Positions 11,320 through 22,859 of a DNA stretch of 64,000 nt are shown here, in pieces. The stretch's first letter is position 1; every line of letters begins with the position of its first letter. The stretch comes from Sodiomyces alkalinus F11. Lineage: Eukaryota; Ascomycota; Sordariomycetes; Glomerellales; Plectosphaerellaceae. Below the pieces are notes generated by a model. It was not told the origin of the DNA. It searched no databases and saw only the letters and a list, made by a program, of their open reading frames with translations. The position numbers were made by a program, and so were the translations under genes. The stretch is from the NCBI RefSeq assembly GCF_003711515.1, contig NW_021167092.1, forward strand, positions 239,073 through 303,072, read 5' to 3'.

Positions 11320-12430
11320 GTATAGGTTAGGGAACGGATTAAGTGGTTCAAGGCGTTAAAGGCGCGGAAGCGTAAACTCGACCGACTTATCGCCCTTAAA
11401 ACCGCTAGGGCTAGTTCCCTGACTTATCCTAACCTTAACGGCCGTGCTATTATATAACGATATATCGCGGAGCCCTATCGCTTTATCCTAAACACCTAAT
11501 CCTCTACCCCCTTTTTTTCTACTATTTAGGGCCACGTTAATACTAATCCCCCCGGAACCCTACTAAATCCAGGGCTAATTTCTTATAGGTAAAGGTTAAC
11601 TACGCGGTCCTCAAATAGAATAGCGAGTTATAAGTAAAATACCGAATATTTATCTAGGAAGTAAAGTAACAATTTATAATTAACCTTAACGGCCTTCCTA
11701 ATAACGCCTTAAAGAACTACTACGTTATAGTCTCCTTACCGAACTACCTTAAGGAAAGATAGTAATCTTACCTCCGGCACGCCTACGATAATACTTCGTC
11801 CTAGGTCACCTAAAAGGCCCTAAAAACCTAGTTAGGCGAATAAGTTAACGATTACGATACGCGTTTACTTAAGGTCGCCCTATAGATATAAACTAATAAC
11901 CGTTCGGACTAAAAGCCAGGTAAATCCTTTACGAAGTTTATCTAGCGGTAGGAAGCCCTAGAAGCGGAACTCCCTAATCGCCTGCCGGACTAGTAGCGGA
12001 TCTAGATAGTTCTTACTTAAGTCCTACCCCTAATCCGGGAGCACGTTTTATCCACGTATAGAATACCGAAAACCTACCTAGACTATAATAAGGAATATAA
12101 GAGGGCCGAGTAACTAAAAATTAAGCCCCTAGTAGAGGGATAATAGCCGTCCACCCCCCGTACTAACCGTGGCTAAGGAAACCTCCCTAAAATACTAATA
12201 ACCTTAAACCCTAAAACCACTAAGAGCACGGGAAAACTATAGGATTAGGCTAGGCCCCCTTATACTCCGATTAAACTTATTATATACTTTAACTATAACT
12301 AAAAGGGTTATTACACTAGTACTTACCCCTCCCCTACTTATACTAATCTAAATAAACTACCTATTTCGCTAACGCGCCCGATAATAGGTCGCGTTATAGG
12401 CGAGATAGCCTAAGAACTAACCCCGCCTCG
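11320..12430 (+). pseudogene. Element E gag
   Basis: The plus strand shows a basic stretch at about 11335 (ERIKWFKALKARKRKLDRLI) and capsid-like sequence after it. The nucleocapsid knuckle is at 12285-12326, read as YFNYN-stop-KGYYTSTY, the C-x2-C-x4-H-x4-C pattern with all four metal ligands turned to Tyr and one Gln codon to a stop. The role is as for other Gag proteins: RNA packaging. The start cannot be decided. Confidence 0.75.
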
Positions 12431-12559
12431 AGCGACGGCCACTACCACTATACTGGTAAAAGCGCGCGTCTCCGTCCGTAGAGGCAGGGAATAGGTATAG
12501 ACCCCGGCTCTCCTAGATAGGGGAGCCGATATTAACGTTTTAGACCGATCTCTTCTAGG

Positions 12560-15500
12560 TCCTGACTAGGTCCTATCTAAACCCCCCCTCCCTATATCCT
12601 AGATCACGGATAAATAGAAATCCACCCTCGGCTCCGTTACTCGGCTTATCTCCGTAATCGACCGCTAGAAACGAAGAAAAGTATAACGCGTCAAATTTCA
12701 CGTTATAAACCTAGACCCTAAAGGCTCCCGAATCATCCTAGGACGACCGTGGCTAATAGCCGTTAACCCTATAGTCGATTAGTAAACTAGTACCTAGAAT
12801 TACCCCTTAAAATGCTCTAACCTCTATATTATCTCGAGCCGATAAGAATTACGGAAAGCTATAAAGGAGGCCGCGACGGTTTTAACCCTATCCTCCTAAT
12901 CCGGTAGCTCCCCTTAATCTAGCACCCCCTCCTAAGTCGGCTATCCTCCCTAAATAATACTAAGATTTCGCTAACGTATTCGATATTAATAATACCGGAC
13001 GGCTCCCCGCCTATTAACGATAGGACTATATAATTAAACTTAAGGAAGGGAAGAAGCTACCTTTTAGCCCTATCTACCTACTAGCCGTATAAGAGCTCGA
13101 GGTCCTCTGCTAGTATATCCAGGATACCGTCCGTAAGGGTTAGATCCGACTATCGTCTAGTCCTTACGGGGCCCTTATCCTATTTATCCCTAAGAAGGGT
13201 AATAAGTTACGCCTCTGCGTAGATTATAGGAGATTAAATAAGGTGACCGTTAAAGACCGTACCCCTTTACTACTAATTTATAAGATTCTAGACTATCTAT
13301 CCTTGGCGTAGTACTATACTAAGCTAAACCTTAAGGACGCCTATTACCGGCTCTGGATTAGCGCGGGCGATAAATAGAAAACGGCCTTCCGTATAAAATA
13401 CGGCCACTTCGAATACCTTATAATACCTTTTAGCCTAACTAATACCCCTACTAGTTTCTAATAATATATTAACTAAGCCCTTACTGGATATATTAATATA
13501 ATCCATATTATATACCTAGACCATATCCTTCTCTATAGTAATAGCTTAGAAGACTACCGAAAGTATATACGTTAGGTCATAGCCAGGCTTTAGGAGTAAT
13601 CCCTCTACGCTAACCCCAATAAATACGAATTTAAGACTCATGACATAGAATTCCTTAGTTTTATCTATAGCCCTAATAAAGTACGTATAGACCCCGTACG
13701 AGTTAAGGCTATCCGGGATTAGGAAGCGCCTAATAGTATTAAGAAGATCTAAATCTTCCTCGGTTTTACTAGGTTTTATAGGCGCTTTATTATAAATTAT
13801 TCTAAGGTGGCTACCCCCTTTACCGACCTTTTAAAGCGGGCCTAATCCGGGCTCCTACGCCTTTCCCCTTATACCTATACCGTAATTGAATAGTTAAAAC
13901 TAGTATTTTGGGAGGCTCCGGTACTATAATACTTCGACCCCGCGTTACCTATCTATATTCAACCCGATCCTTCTATATTCGCTATCGGCGCGGTGATAAG
14001 CTAGTAAGAAGATAGTTTATAGAGACCCGTCGCATTTATATCCCGAAAGTTATATAGCGTAAAGCTAAACTATAGCACGCCTGATTTTAAGCTAATAGTA
14101 ATAATTAAATCGTTTCGAATATAGCGGCACTATATCGCTTATAATTAGAGCCCCGTCGTGGTTCTAATAGACCACCTAAACTATTATCACCTTCTTAATA
14201 AGCTAAAGCTTAAAAGGTAGTACGCCTAATAGCTAGAAGAACTAGCCCCTTTTAACTTCGAAATTAGGTATAGGCCCGGTACGTTAAACCCCGTTAATAG
14301 CCTCTCGCGGAAGCCGTAGTATACCCCTTATAAACGGTCCTTAATCGTAGATCGGACCCGCGCCGTAAAATCGTTCTCTAAGAAGTTTATTCTCGCCGCT
14401 ATTAGCACGGGAACCGTATAGGACCTAGATATACTTATAGTATCGACGAACCCTAATAACGCTATAGTATCCACGCACCTAAATATACTTATAGCGCTAA
14501 TAGACCCTACCCTAATAGAAGAGGTCGTTAAGGTATAAGCCGAAGACCCTTTCTATAACCGGTAGTAGGAGGTCCACGGCGACGTGGCTATAAAGGGATA
14601 CTAGTTAAAAGACGTCGAGGGCGTCCTCCGTTTTAAGGGACGAGTATTCGTGCTAAACTATTCGGGGCTACAAGATGAAGTGCTATAAGCTTTCTATAAT
14701 AGACCTAATACTAGTTACTATAGGGTCGCTTATACTATAAAGCGCGTATCGGGCTTTTACTTTTAGGACTACCTCCCTTAAGATATTAAAAGATTTATAC
14801 CTACCTATATAGTATACTAATAAACGAAACCGCGGTATTATAAGCCGTACGGTAAGCTAACGAGTCTTCCAATTCTAGATTATCCTTTCGCGGAGATTTC
14901 GATTAACTTTATTACGAGACTACCGCTTATCCATAATAGGCGCAGGAAATATAACACGACTCTCGTTATCGTATACCGTTTAACGAAATACGCGTTATAT
15001 ATCCCTATAAGCAGTAGCCTTACTACTAAGGGACTTACGGACACGTTGTAGTATTATATCTTTCGAACCTTCGGGGTTCCTAATAGAATTATATCCGACT
15101 AAGGGTCCATATTTATAAGCCGTTTTTAGGCTACCCTTTACCGCTACTTTAGTACTAAGCGACGCTTATCCACGGCGTAGCACCCGTAGACTAATAGCTA
15201 GATAAAGAGATAGAACTAGAATATAGAATACTATCTTAGGGTCTTTTACTACTAGGAATAGGACGACTAGATAGACCGCGTAGCCTTTACGGAATTCACT
15301 TATAACACGGCGTAGCACTCCGCTATACGATCAATACCCGCGGACGTATTAATAGGTTATAACCCGAGGGGCCCTAATAAAATCTAATTACCTAGGGCGG
15401 GAGAGGCTTATTTAGCTAAGGCTAAGACACGCGCGGAGTAACTTATAGCTAGCCGCCGCTCCCTTATATACCTAATTAAAAAAGCCTAAGGAATATACGA

Positions 15501-15970
15501 ATAATACTATAATAATAGGAGGACCTAGAGATAATTTACGGTTAACGAATATATCTTACTCTCTATAAAGAATATCCGATAACGTAGGCCTTCGAAGAAA
15601 CTTAGCGATAAGTTTATCGGACCGTATAAAATTACTAAGGTTATAGGTATATATAGACTAGCGTATTAACTCGCCCTCCTAAAAACTATAAGGATCTATA
15701 ACGTCTTCCCTATCTCCCTGCTAGAACTATAAAGGACCCGTGATAGAAAGATACCTAAACTATAGGATATTAACGTAAAACCGGACTCTAACGAATATAA
15801 GGTCGAAGTAATCTTAAACTATTACTATTAGGGGAGATAGCGCTAATACCTTAGTAAATAGGCCGGCTACGATAATAAGGAGAATATATAGGAGCTAAAA
15901 CGTAATATACCGGATAAGCTTATTAATATCTACTTTAAGCAGAAGCTTAATATAGCGGGAGTATTATAAC
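12560..15970 (+). pseudogene. Element E pol with C-terminal chromodomain
   Basis: Largely one plus-strand frame. [22 protein letters not shown] and [15 protein letters not shown] near 13150-13260, FEYLIIPFSLTNTPTSF near 13410, catalytic box as YLDHILLYS near 13515 (family YLDD). RNase H about 13880-14320. Integrase: NFITRLPLIHN with the first Asp as Asn near 14905, IISD near 15090, then STA.HP.TNS. Chromodomain at about 15785-15960 (EYKVEVILNYYYY, AGYDNKENI.ELKRNI), which in chromoviruses binds methylated H3K9 and targets heterochromatin. Stops come mainly from Gln and Trp codons. Unlike A, pol and chromodomain are contiguous. Confidence 0.9.
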
Positions 15971-16430
15971 ACCACGACTAACCCGCTAAGTCTTCCTTCT
16001 CTATTCTTCTTCGGTCTACCCCCTTAACTAGTTAAGTGTTTCCCTTCTTCTATCCCTCTTTCCCTCTCTTCTATCTCCTTCCCTTAGGCGGTTACACGGT
16101 TATAAGTTATAACGGGACTATTGAGGGGGTATAATTAAAATAGTAAGCGGGCGTACCCTATAAGTTATATTAAAAAAAAATAAAAAAAAAATAAAAAAAA
16201 CTAGTCCTCTATATATACCTTTGACCACCTACTATAGCTATAGATCCTCGGTATAACCCTTATCTACTAAGGATACATACTACGGTTATAGATTATCGGC
16301 GTAACCCTCTAACTCCAAATCTAAGGGTATAGGTGCCCGAGGGCCCTCCCCGTTTTCCTTTATATATACCTCGTTTTACCCTGTAGTAGTAGCGCTTCTA
16401 CTTATATAGGTACTATCCCCTTCCACCTTT
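15971..16430 (+). other. Element E post-pol region with A-rich run
   Basis: No sense or antisense coding sequence recognised. It contains a pyrimidine-rich stretch (about 16000-16085) and a run of A interrupted by single T (about 16171-16200). As this lies inside the element the run is not a LINE tail; it may mark a polyadenylation region or simple-sequence expansion. Confidence 0.6.
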
Positions 16431-17640
16431 TACCCGTTAGTGGATAGCGTATTATCCGAGAGAATAATAGGAGGCTTAGCCTTCTACTACTTCTTCTTCT
16501 TCGGTAAGGGTATTAAAGGCGTTATCTTCTTAGGCGTGCCCTTCTTCTTAGCCGGCGCCTTCTTCTTCGGCGCGGGGATAAGCGTCGCGGGCTCGGACTT
16601 AGGGACGTTATAGGGATTAGGAGGGCCTTAGTATATACTATCGTTATTACTATTATCGTTATTATCGGCGAATAAGTTAGAGGGCGTAAAGGCGGGAGGG
16701 GGGATATTTAGCTAGGGAAAAGAAGGTAGGAGAGGAAGAGAAGTTAGTGGTGTATTAAGAGGGGGGATTACCGGGGGGTTATACGCTATACTAGTAATAA
16801 CCCCCTTAAAGGCGATAGCTAGGCGTTCCTACACGGCTATCTATCGATCCTATTAATCGATATACCGGCGAAGCGATAACGCTATATCCTAAAGAGACTT
16901 TAGGATTTTATCCACTATTTTCTAACGGGCGTTATTAACTTCTTCCTTCGCCCGATAAGCGGTATAAGACTCGTCGGCGGCGGTAAAGGTTATCTCCCTC
17001 CTAAGCTTACCTAAGGAGGCCTTAAGGATATTCTAGCACTCTATAGCTATAGTCTATAGCACGGTTAGTATATACTTATATTCGGGTTATCCCTAAAAAA
17101 GAATTTACGCGACGGCTATCGTTTATCCTATCCTTAGTAGCGGCGACGATAAGGACCTTCTATAACTAGATAGCCGTGTTACGGCCCGTGGTAGAAAGCT
17201 CGTTATAATAGCGACTATTATACCTAAAGTAAAGGTATACTTAGCGGACACGGTACCGGAGTACCGGTATAACTCGAACCGTAAGCGCGACGTCTTATTA
17301 CTAAAATTAATCTTAGCTAGCTAGCCGGCGTAGCGGAAGTAAGGGTCCCTAAAGGGTAAGCCCCCGGAGGCCATTTCCCTAATATCTATTACCTCTTAAT
17401 AAGGGGTAGTCGACAACGATAACGCTATAGCCGTCGCCGTCTTACGCTTCTTAGAAGCGCTACTAGCTATTAGCTTAAATACTAGCCGCTTATTATTATT
17501 ATTATTATTATTATTATTAGTCTCCTTAGGAGGTATAATAGCGGTAGACGAGGGAGGCTATATAAGGTAGTTAGCGAAGCTATATAAGATATTTTTCCTA
17601 GGACGGAGAGACACTAGAAGGATACTTATAAGATAATAGG
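16430..17640 (-). pseudogene. Element E antisense reading frame, basic and Cys-rich
   Basis: On the strand opposite to gag-pol one frame stays largely open for about 400 codons when TAA/TAG are read as former Gln/Trp. From its N-terminal side: a poly-Asn run coded by the AAT array at about 17487-17518, ASKKRKTATAIAL, a segment with former Cys (PYFRYAG... RFELYRYSG...AKYTF, about 17340-17210), a mixed-charge part (LRREITFTAADESYTAYRAK near 16980), and a Lys-rich tail (IPAPKKKAPAKKKGTPKK near 16580-16520). The composition suggests a nuclear nucleic-acid-binding protein, which is inference. I do not recognise a family. The same position and orientation hold for the antisense frames of A, B, C and F. 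Confidence 0.6.
17487..17518. repeat. (ATT)n / (AAT)n trinucleotide array
   Basis: About ten TTA/ATT units in a row, read as poly-Asn in the antisense frame of element E. A shorter AAT array occurs at a matching place in the antisense frame of element B (about 36600-36625). Confidence 0.85.
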
Positions 17641-17946
17641 GAAAATTATAAGAATAATAGTACTATAATATATTAACGACTACTAGAATAACTATCACGC
17701 CCTACTCCTATAAGGAAAACACTATAAGGGTTAACTTACGGAACGCGGCGGACGTCGATAAAAAAATCGAAAATCGGAGGCGTAAGGAAGGAGGAAAACG
17801 GAAGATAATAGAGTGGTGGAGGCGTTAAGGAAGATATCCCCCTTAAAGGACACGTGGTTACTATTCATGCCTATAAAGAAGGCGTAAGGGTGAAAGGGGT
17901 ATAAGAAGAAGGAGAAAAATTTCTATTTTTAGATACGTTATATAAT

Positions 17947-18078
17947 GGCGCCGGTTCTTTATATAGATTAAAGGGATATCGGCGCCGGCTTTTTATTTAG
18001 ATTAAAGGGATATTAGCGCCGGTTCTTTATTTAGATTAAAGGGATATTAGCGCTGGTTCTTTATACGGATAGAAAGGA
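17947..18078 (+). repeat. 34-bp tandem repeat upstream of element E 3' LTR
   Basis: Four head-to-tail units starting at 17947, 17981, 18015 and 18049 (the last partial). Each has (g/a)gcgcc(g)gttcttta followed by tagattaaagggatat. The unit begins with or near the palindrome ggcgcc. It lies 200 bp before the 3' LTR. Confidence 0.88.
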
Positions 18079-18273
18079 GGCCGATACTAGCTATAGTATA
18101 GGAGCGAGGGATTAAGGATAGGACTACGATAGGACTATAACGGGGTTATATACGGGATTAGTAATAGAAGGATAAGGGGGGGATATAGGCCAACGCGGGG
18201 AATAATCGGGAAAAGTGGCCTTATCCGGCACTAGCCGCTCCTAAGGATAGGAGCACTCCGGGGGAGGTCGCCC

Positions 18274-18647
18274 TATTAGGTGCCCCTGCCTAGGAGATCA
18301 AGGCCGGGTATATAACGGGACTATAACGGGTTCCTGTATAGATAAGACCGGGCTCCCGTCTTAACGTGGCCACGGCTGCCCTAGGCCGATACCACCGTCC
18401 AGGGCCGTGGCCTAGGCTTAGGCGTGGATATCCGTTTACGATATCCGTTTAACTATACTAGCATTAGCCGAGGAGTATATAGTGCTTATATAATACCCCC
18501 TCCTTAGTATAGAGAGGGCAGCGATTATTCTGATTCTTTAGGACTACAATATTCGGACTAAATCGTGACCACCACTTAATCCACGCCTGCTCTCTTTTAG
18601 ACCCTCTTATTACTACCTTCTTACTCCTTATAACGACCTATCTGATA
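18274..18647 (+). repeat. 3' LTR of gypsy element E
   Basis: Matches 10631-11005 along its length; starts tattaggtgcc (5' copy tgtcaggtgcc), ends ctgata. The G-rich cactccgggggaggtcgccc just before it is the likely polypurine tract. Confidence 0.93.
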
Positions 18648-18652
18648 ATAAC
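18648..18652. repeat. Target site duplication of element E, right copy
   Basis: ATAAC, identical to 10626-10630. Joining the two sides restores the reading of element A from integrase into chromodomain. Confidence 0.85.
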
Positions 18653-18850
18653 CCTTAACTACCTCTTATTTAAGAGGCGACTAATAGCGAAGAATAGGAA
18701 GTCTAGGAAATCCTCTATATAAGGATAAAAAGGTAAGGTAGGGGATTAAGATATAAGGTACTAGTATAATAGGTAGAATACTATAAGCCTACCTAGGAAC
18801 CGCTAGAACTATTAGCGTAAATACGGGCACTTAACGAGTTTAAAAGGAAA
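18653..18850 (+). pseudogene. Element A chromodomain (end of pol)
   Basis: Plus-strand frame reads E.EVEEILYIRIKR, then RYKVLV..VEYYKPT.EPLELL and LNEFKRKFG. This is the chromodomain pattern (EYEVEKILD...YLVKWKGY...TWEP) at the end of integrase. It was cut from the rest of pol by element E. The same domain is seen in reverse at 38215-38400 in element B. Confidence 0.8.
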
Positions 18851-18879
18851 TTCGGCTTAGTAATAAGGAATAATAGCCC

Positions 18880-20700
18880 GTTCAATACCTTTGCGCTATC
18901 ACGATATAGAAGCCGATATATAAGCGATCGTATCGCGATAATTAAAAAGAAGTAAGTGTTAGATTTAGTTTAGGCCGGATAGGCCCTATACCCTAGTTAC
19001 GCTTAATATAAGCCTAGATTAATATCCTCGGCCTTAAAATCGCTATCCTCGGGATTATTAACTTCCGTAAAAGTCTTACTTTTATCGCCCCGCTATAGAT
19101 TAGAGTCTATCTTCTTAACCTTATCGTTATCTGTATTATTACTATTATCGGGGATTATAACCGCGCTAGTAACAGTTATACCCGTAAATATAAAAGCCCG
19201 CCTATACTCCGTGAATTATTAAAGCTTAAAGATTATAATATTAGTATAACCGAGTATAAGTATCTCCCTAAGTAGCTAAGTATACTCCCTTAGCCTTATA
19301 AAACTAAGGCGCTTAAAGTCTTTACCCGATAATATCGACCACGATAAATAAGCGGGAGTAATAGGATAGGCGTGTTTTTCCACTATAATATTAGGAGGGA
19401 TTAGGCCCGAAACTATTACCTTACCTATAACCTCGTAAAAAGAAGATAAGACTAGCTATTCCGCCCTAATAGCGACCTCCTCCGGAGGCGATAGGTTTAG
19501 TCCCGATACTATCTCTTCTAAGACCTTTAAAGAAGGAGAAAAGACTAGTATAACTATATTATTAATAACCTTTATTACCAGAGGAAGTAAGGCTCGTTTA
19601 GTTACTTTATTAATAACCTTAGGGAAAGATAATAAGGCTAACTACGGTACTACCTCTTTTTAAACCTCTTAAAAAGGAGAAGGAGCTAACACGATTACCG
19701 TATTAGGAGCCTTTATAGGATATATAGCTATATATAATATCGCTAGTATCGCTTCCCTAGCTATAAGGGTATTCTAGAACGCCGTGTAGACGGTAAGATA
19801 CGGTTCTTACTCCTAGAAAGAAGGTTAAGAATACGGTCTTAACCTTAAAAGTGGAGGAGGTCTTATAAGGGCATTCTTATTATTATCGCTAATACGGGTA
19901 GCTATCTCGAATAACCTTCGTATATAGCCTTTAAGGTATACTAGGAGAGAAGTATACCGGTATATCTTTATAGAGTATATATAGTATTTGTTCCCCCGAT
20001 TAGTTTAGCTATAATAACAGTGCTTATACTTCCTATTAGCGATATTACGCGTATAAAGGAGGTATAGCTTAGTATAAACGCTATTAGAAGGGTGCTTAGG
20101 AGGCCGACTACCCGCTAATTTCTTCTTCTTAGGCGGAGGCGATAATAATAACCCGAACTATTATATAATTAGTATCGCCTTAAGGTATAAGAGTATTATA
20201 CCTATATTAATATTAGCGGTATACTTATTACTATTATTACCTTTATTATCGCCGGGGGCTAACGCCGTCTATAAAACGATATAAGTTAGCAGAGGGTTTA
20301 TTATAAAAAGATCGCGAGCAAAAGACGGTTTACCTTAGACGGGGAACTCTTAAACTAGCCGAGTATTACTAATATTATCTAAGGATAGGAGAAGTTAGAG
20401 GAATTATCGCTATAAGGAAGAACGAATACGTACGGAACTACTAGTACTATTATTATCATTATTAAAAGTAAGGAGGGAAATAGAGGAAAAAAGAGCCTAC
20501 GAGGAAAATAGGGCCGATATATCTACGGATAGTATTTACGCGAGGGAGACCTATATTACTAGTTCCCGGTATATAATTAAAGGTTAGTACGCGACCTAAG
20601 ATTTCTTTAATATTAAGGTAAGGGTAAGGTAAGATAAAGGGACGCGACGGTTCCTTTATTACCGCGACGTAAAGGGGAGCCGAACTATAATAGTAATACG
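18880..20700 (-). pseudogene. Element A antisense reading frame, Cys-rich
   Basis: Minus-strand counterpart of the long antisense frame of copy B (36400-38190). The conserved block at about 20080-19940 reads NSVYTKLYLLYTRNIANRK then KHCYYS-stop-TNRGNKYYIYS and IYRYTSLLVYLKGY. One Cys survives here (TGT near 20020), which supports reading the neighbouring Tyr residues as former Cys. Upstream of it (toward 20140) is a Pro/Lys-rich stretch, PPPKKKK-like. It lies between chromodomain and polypurine tract and runs against gag-pol. Function unknown; a metal-binding, nucleic-acid-binding role is a guess. Confidence 0.6.
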
Positions 20701-20716
20701 CGGTTATATAACCCCC

Positions 20717-20736
20717 GGAGGGAGAAGGGGGGATAG
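20717..20736 (+). other. Polypurine tract of element A
   Basis: Purine-rich ggagggagaaggggggatag directly before the 3' LTR; it would prime plus-strand DNA. The reverse complement of the same tract sits beside the left LTR of element B (about 36327-36352). Confidence 0.75.
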
Positions 20737-20951
20737 TATTACGGGTTAACCCCGATAAAGAGGATCCGGCTATACTCCGGATCTTCCTAATTACGCGCTT
20801 AGTTAACAGACCTATATCGCTAAGTTATCGCTACCTTATAGCTAGCCTAGTGCTATAGACTTTTCTCCTTTTTCCTTCTTCCTTCCTTAATTCTAGATAA
20901 TCTATTATTACGACCTTACTTAGTGACACGACCTATAACTAGTAGTTCACA
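20737..20951 (+). repeat. 3' LTR of gypsy element A (215 bp)
   Basis: Pairs with 5795-6008. Starts tattacggg straight after a purine tract (ggagggagaaggggggatag, 20717-20736) and ends agttcaca. It retains the ends TTCACA that are tttata in the 5' copy, a clean pair of CpA to TpA changes. Confidence 0.88.
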
Positions 20952-21026
20952 CCTAGCTATAGTAGAAATTCTTTTTCTTGGGGGTCCTAAGATAATAGGT
21001 TTTTTATCCTTCTTATAACTCTTTTA

Positions 21027-21300
21027 GGGGGACCCACGTTTTACGCGTAAACGCTCTAAACCACTTAAAAGCTATATTAATCGATAGCTCTTTTCGAGCT
21101 CTATACGCCTATTTATAGTCCGGTATCGCGTAGGCGCTATTTAGGGCGTAGAATAAGTGCGAAAACGCCTGGAAACGCACCTACGGGTGCCCCGCGTGCG
21201 GGGGAAAAGTCTAATATAGCCCGTGCGCCCACGCTGATAAAGCAGCCACGTAGAGCCGTAACCACTAACGCCTCACGACCCCAGCACCCTATAAAAGACC
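21027..21300 (+). other. 5' leader of LINE X1
   Basis: Shared with 33426-33700 and containing gttttacgcg, cgatagctcttttc, ctatacgcctgt and gtgcgggggaaaagtcta blocks. In LINEs this region holds the internal promoter. No coding frame recognised. Confidence 0.6.
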
Positions 21301-22835
21301 CTAGCCATAATAATAGCTATAATACTAGCTATAATAATGCCCTAACCTACTATAACGCCCCCGGAACTAACCCTGAACCCCCTATAATTATAGAGGGCTT
21401 AGGGGAGGTAGAAATGGGGGAATCCCCTAAAAGCCCTATAAATACAGGGACTTCTACCTTTATTACGCCCCTTAATTCGAAAAGGTAGCTTAGCCCTTCG
21501 ACCCCGACCCCTAGAAGGTTTTCTAGGACCCGAACCGAGCCTCCTTCGGACTCCGAAGCCGAAGGCCTATTCGAGACGCCTTCTAGGCCCCCTCCTGCTA
21601 GAAGATAGGGCCTAGTAGGCTTTAAATAGGCTAAGAAGGCCCCTGGAAATACTAGAACTACTAGAAAACCCCCTATTACGCCCTAGGAGTCGACTAGTTC
21701 GGCTAATAAGGTCTAGGCTAGGGGTCTCCTCTAGCAGGCTTATTAGCTACTTTAATAGGCCTACGACCTCGACGCTACCCCTTAGATTAAAGCCCTCTCT
21801 TCATGGCTTTAATCTGCTATCAACGGGACCTAGCCGCCTACCCTCGAATAGAAGGTCGACGAACTAGCTAAAGTAGTTCGTAGGCTTATAGAATAGCCTA
21901 AACCCCTTTATAGCGAGGCTTTAAAGGGAAAAACAGGCTCTATAGCTCCCTAGGCCCCTTTAAAGGCCTTAGCACCCTTAACCCCCCCGGCCCCCCCCCC
22001 CATAGACCCTAAAAAGGTCCCTAAGGTTATTTCATAACGTATAGCAGGGGAAATAATCCCCCGGGGGAACTTCGATCCCCTTAAGCTTCGGAATAGGCTA
22101 AGTAAGGCCCTAAAAATCCCTGCTGTTATGGCTGTTAGCCTTTTAGCTAATAGGAACCTTATTTTGACCCCGGGCCCGAAATACAGCGTTTAGCAGCTCC
22201 TAGACTTATAGAATTAGTGGTTTAAAGAGCTAAACCTGCCTCTTTAGCCCCCTTAACCTATAGGAGACTGGTTTAAGCTTATTATTAAACAGGTGCCTAC
22301 TAGGGCCTTTAGACGGGGGGAGGCCCTATTATCCGACCCTACTAACCCCTCCGATATACCGTAAGAAGCCCTAAGCCGCAGCCTATAATAGGGCCTAGGT
22401 TTAAGGGACCTAATCACTGAAATCGGCACCTTTAACCCTATTAGGGTAGTAGGGAAGCCTCGGTAGCTAGGTACCCTAGACGGGCTTTACGGCACTATTA
22501 TTATTTTAGTGCCTACTACTAAAGAGCAGAAATACTACTTACAATAGGGGCTTTATATAGCCGACCAGCGGCTAAAGGTCTATAAATATAGGCCTATAAC
22601 CCCTAGGACCCAGTGCTCTAACTACTAGAAATTCGGGTATACCCGAGGGACCTATAAGAGCCTAACTACCTGCTCTATCTACGCTACGGAGGGCCACGGC
22701 GACGAAGACCACTACTATAACGAGTGCGAGGAATATAGCGACTACGAACACAGGACCTATAAGTGCTATAACTGCGAGGAGGTATATCCCCCTTATAGTA
22801 AAAACTACGAGGTCTTTCGAGCTATTAAGCCTTAA
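21300..22835 (+). pseudogene. LINE X1 ORF1 (gag-like, three zinc knuckles)
   Basis: Plus-strand frame with a Pro-rich, charged N-terminal half and a nucleic-acid-binding C-terminal half. At about 22612-22800 it reads QCSNY.KFGYTRGTYK, then TCSIYATEGHGDEDHYYNECEE, then YKCYNCEEVYPPYSKNYE: CCHC-type knuckles in which several Cys are intact and others are Tyr. A tandem of such knuckles is usual for ORF1 of Tad/I LINEs, which coats the RNA. It ends with two stops after FRAIKP near 22830, just before ORF2. Confidence 0.8.
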
Positions 22836-22859
22836 TAAATAAGGGGTATTTTAGCTCAA

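Larger units (their letters stand above)
10631..18647 (+). mobile_element. Ty3/gypsy element E, nested in element A
   Basis: An 8017-bp gypsy element with LTRs of 375 and 374 bp and a perfect 5-bp target duplication, ATAAC. It lies in the same orientation as its host A and cuts A between integrase and chromodomain. Inside: gag, protease, RT, RNase H, integrase, its own chromodomain, then about 2.3 kb without sense coding sequence that carries an opposite-strand frame, a poly-A-like run and a 34-bp tandem repeat. LTR ends are TGTCAG...CTGATA, that is TG...CA with one RIP change and a 6-bp terminal inverted repeat. It is unrelated in LTR sequence to A/B and C. Confidence 0.93.
5795..20951 (+). 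mobile_element. Ty3/gypsy element A (chromovirus), split by element E
   Basis: A full-length gypsy retrotransposon: 5' LTR, gag, protease-RT-RNase H-integrase, chromodomain, antisense reading frame, polypurine tract and 3' LTR. Without element E (10631-18647 plus one 5-bp duplication) it is about 7.1 kb, the same as copy B at 36113-43324, which has the same LTR and the same gene order in reverse orientation. The LTR pair keeps the family ends TGTTAC...TTCACA as tattac...tttata (5') and tattac...ttcaca (3'), all differences being of RIP type. I could not find a convincing 5-bp target duplication (aggta on the left, cctag on the right), so one end may have been rearranged. Confidence 0.88.

Noticed and set aside
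16171..16200. A-run read as the poly-A tail of an inserted LINE
   Set aside because: No LINE sequence precedes it and the surrounding DNA is continuous element E; treated as internal simple sequence.
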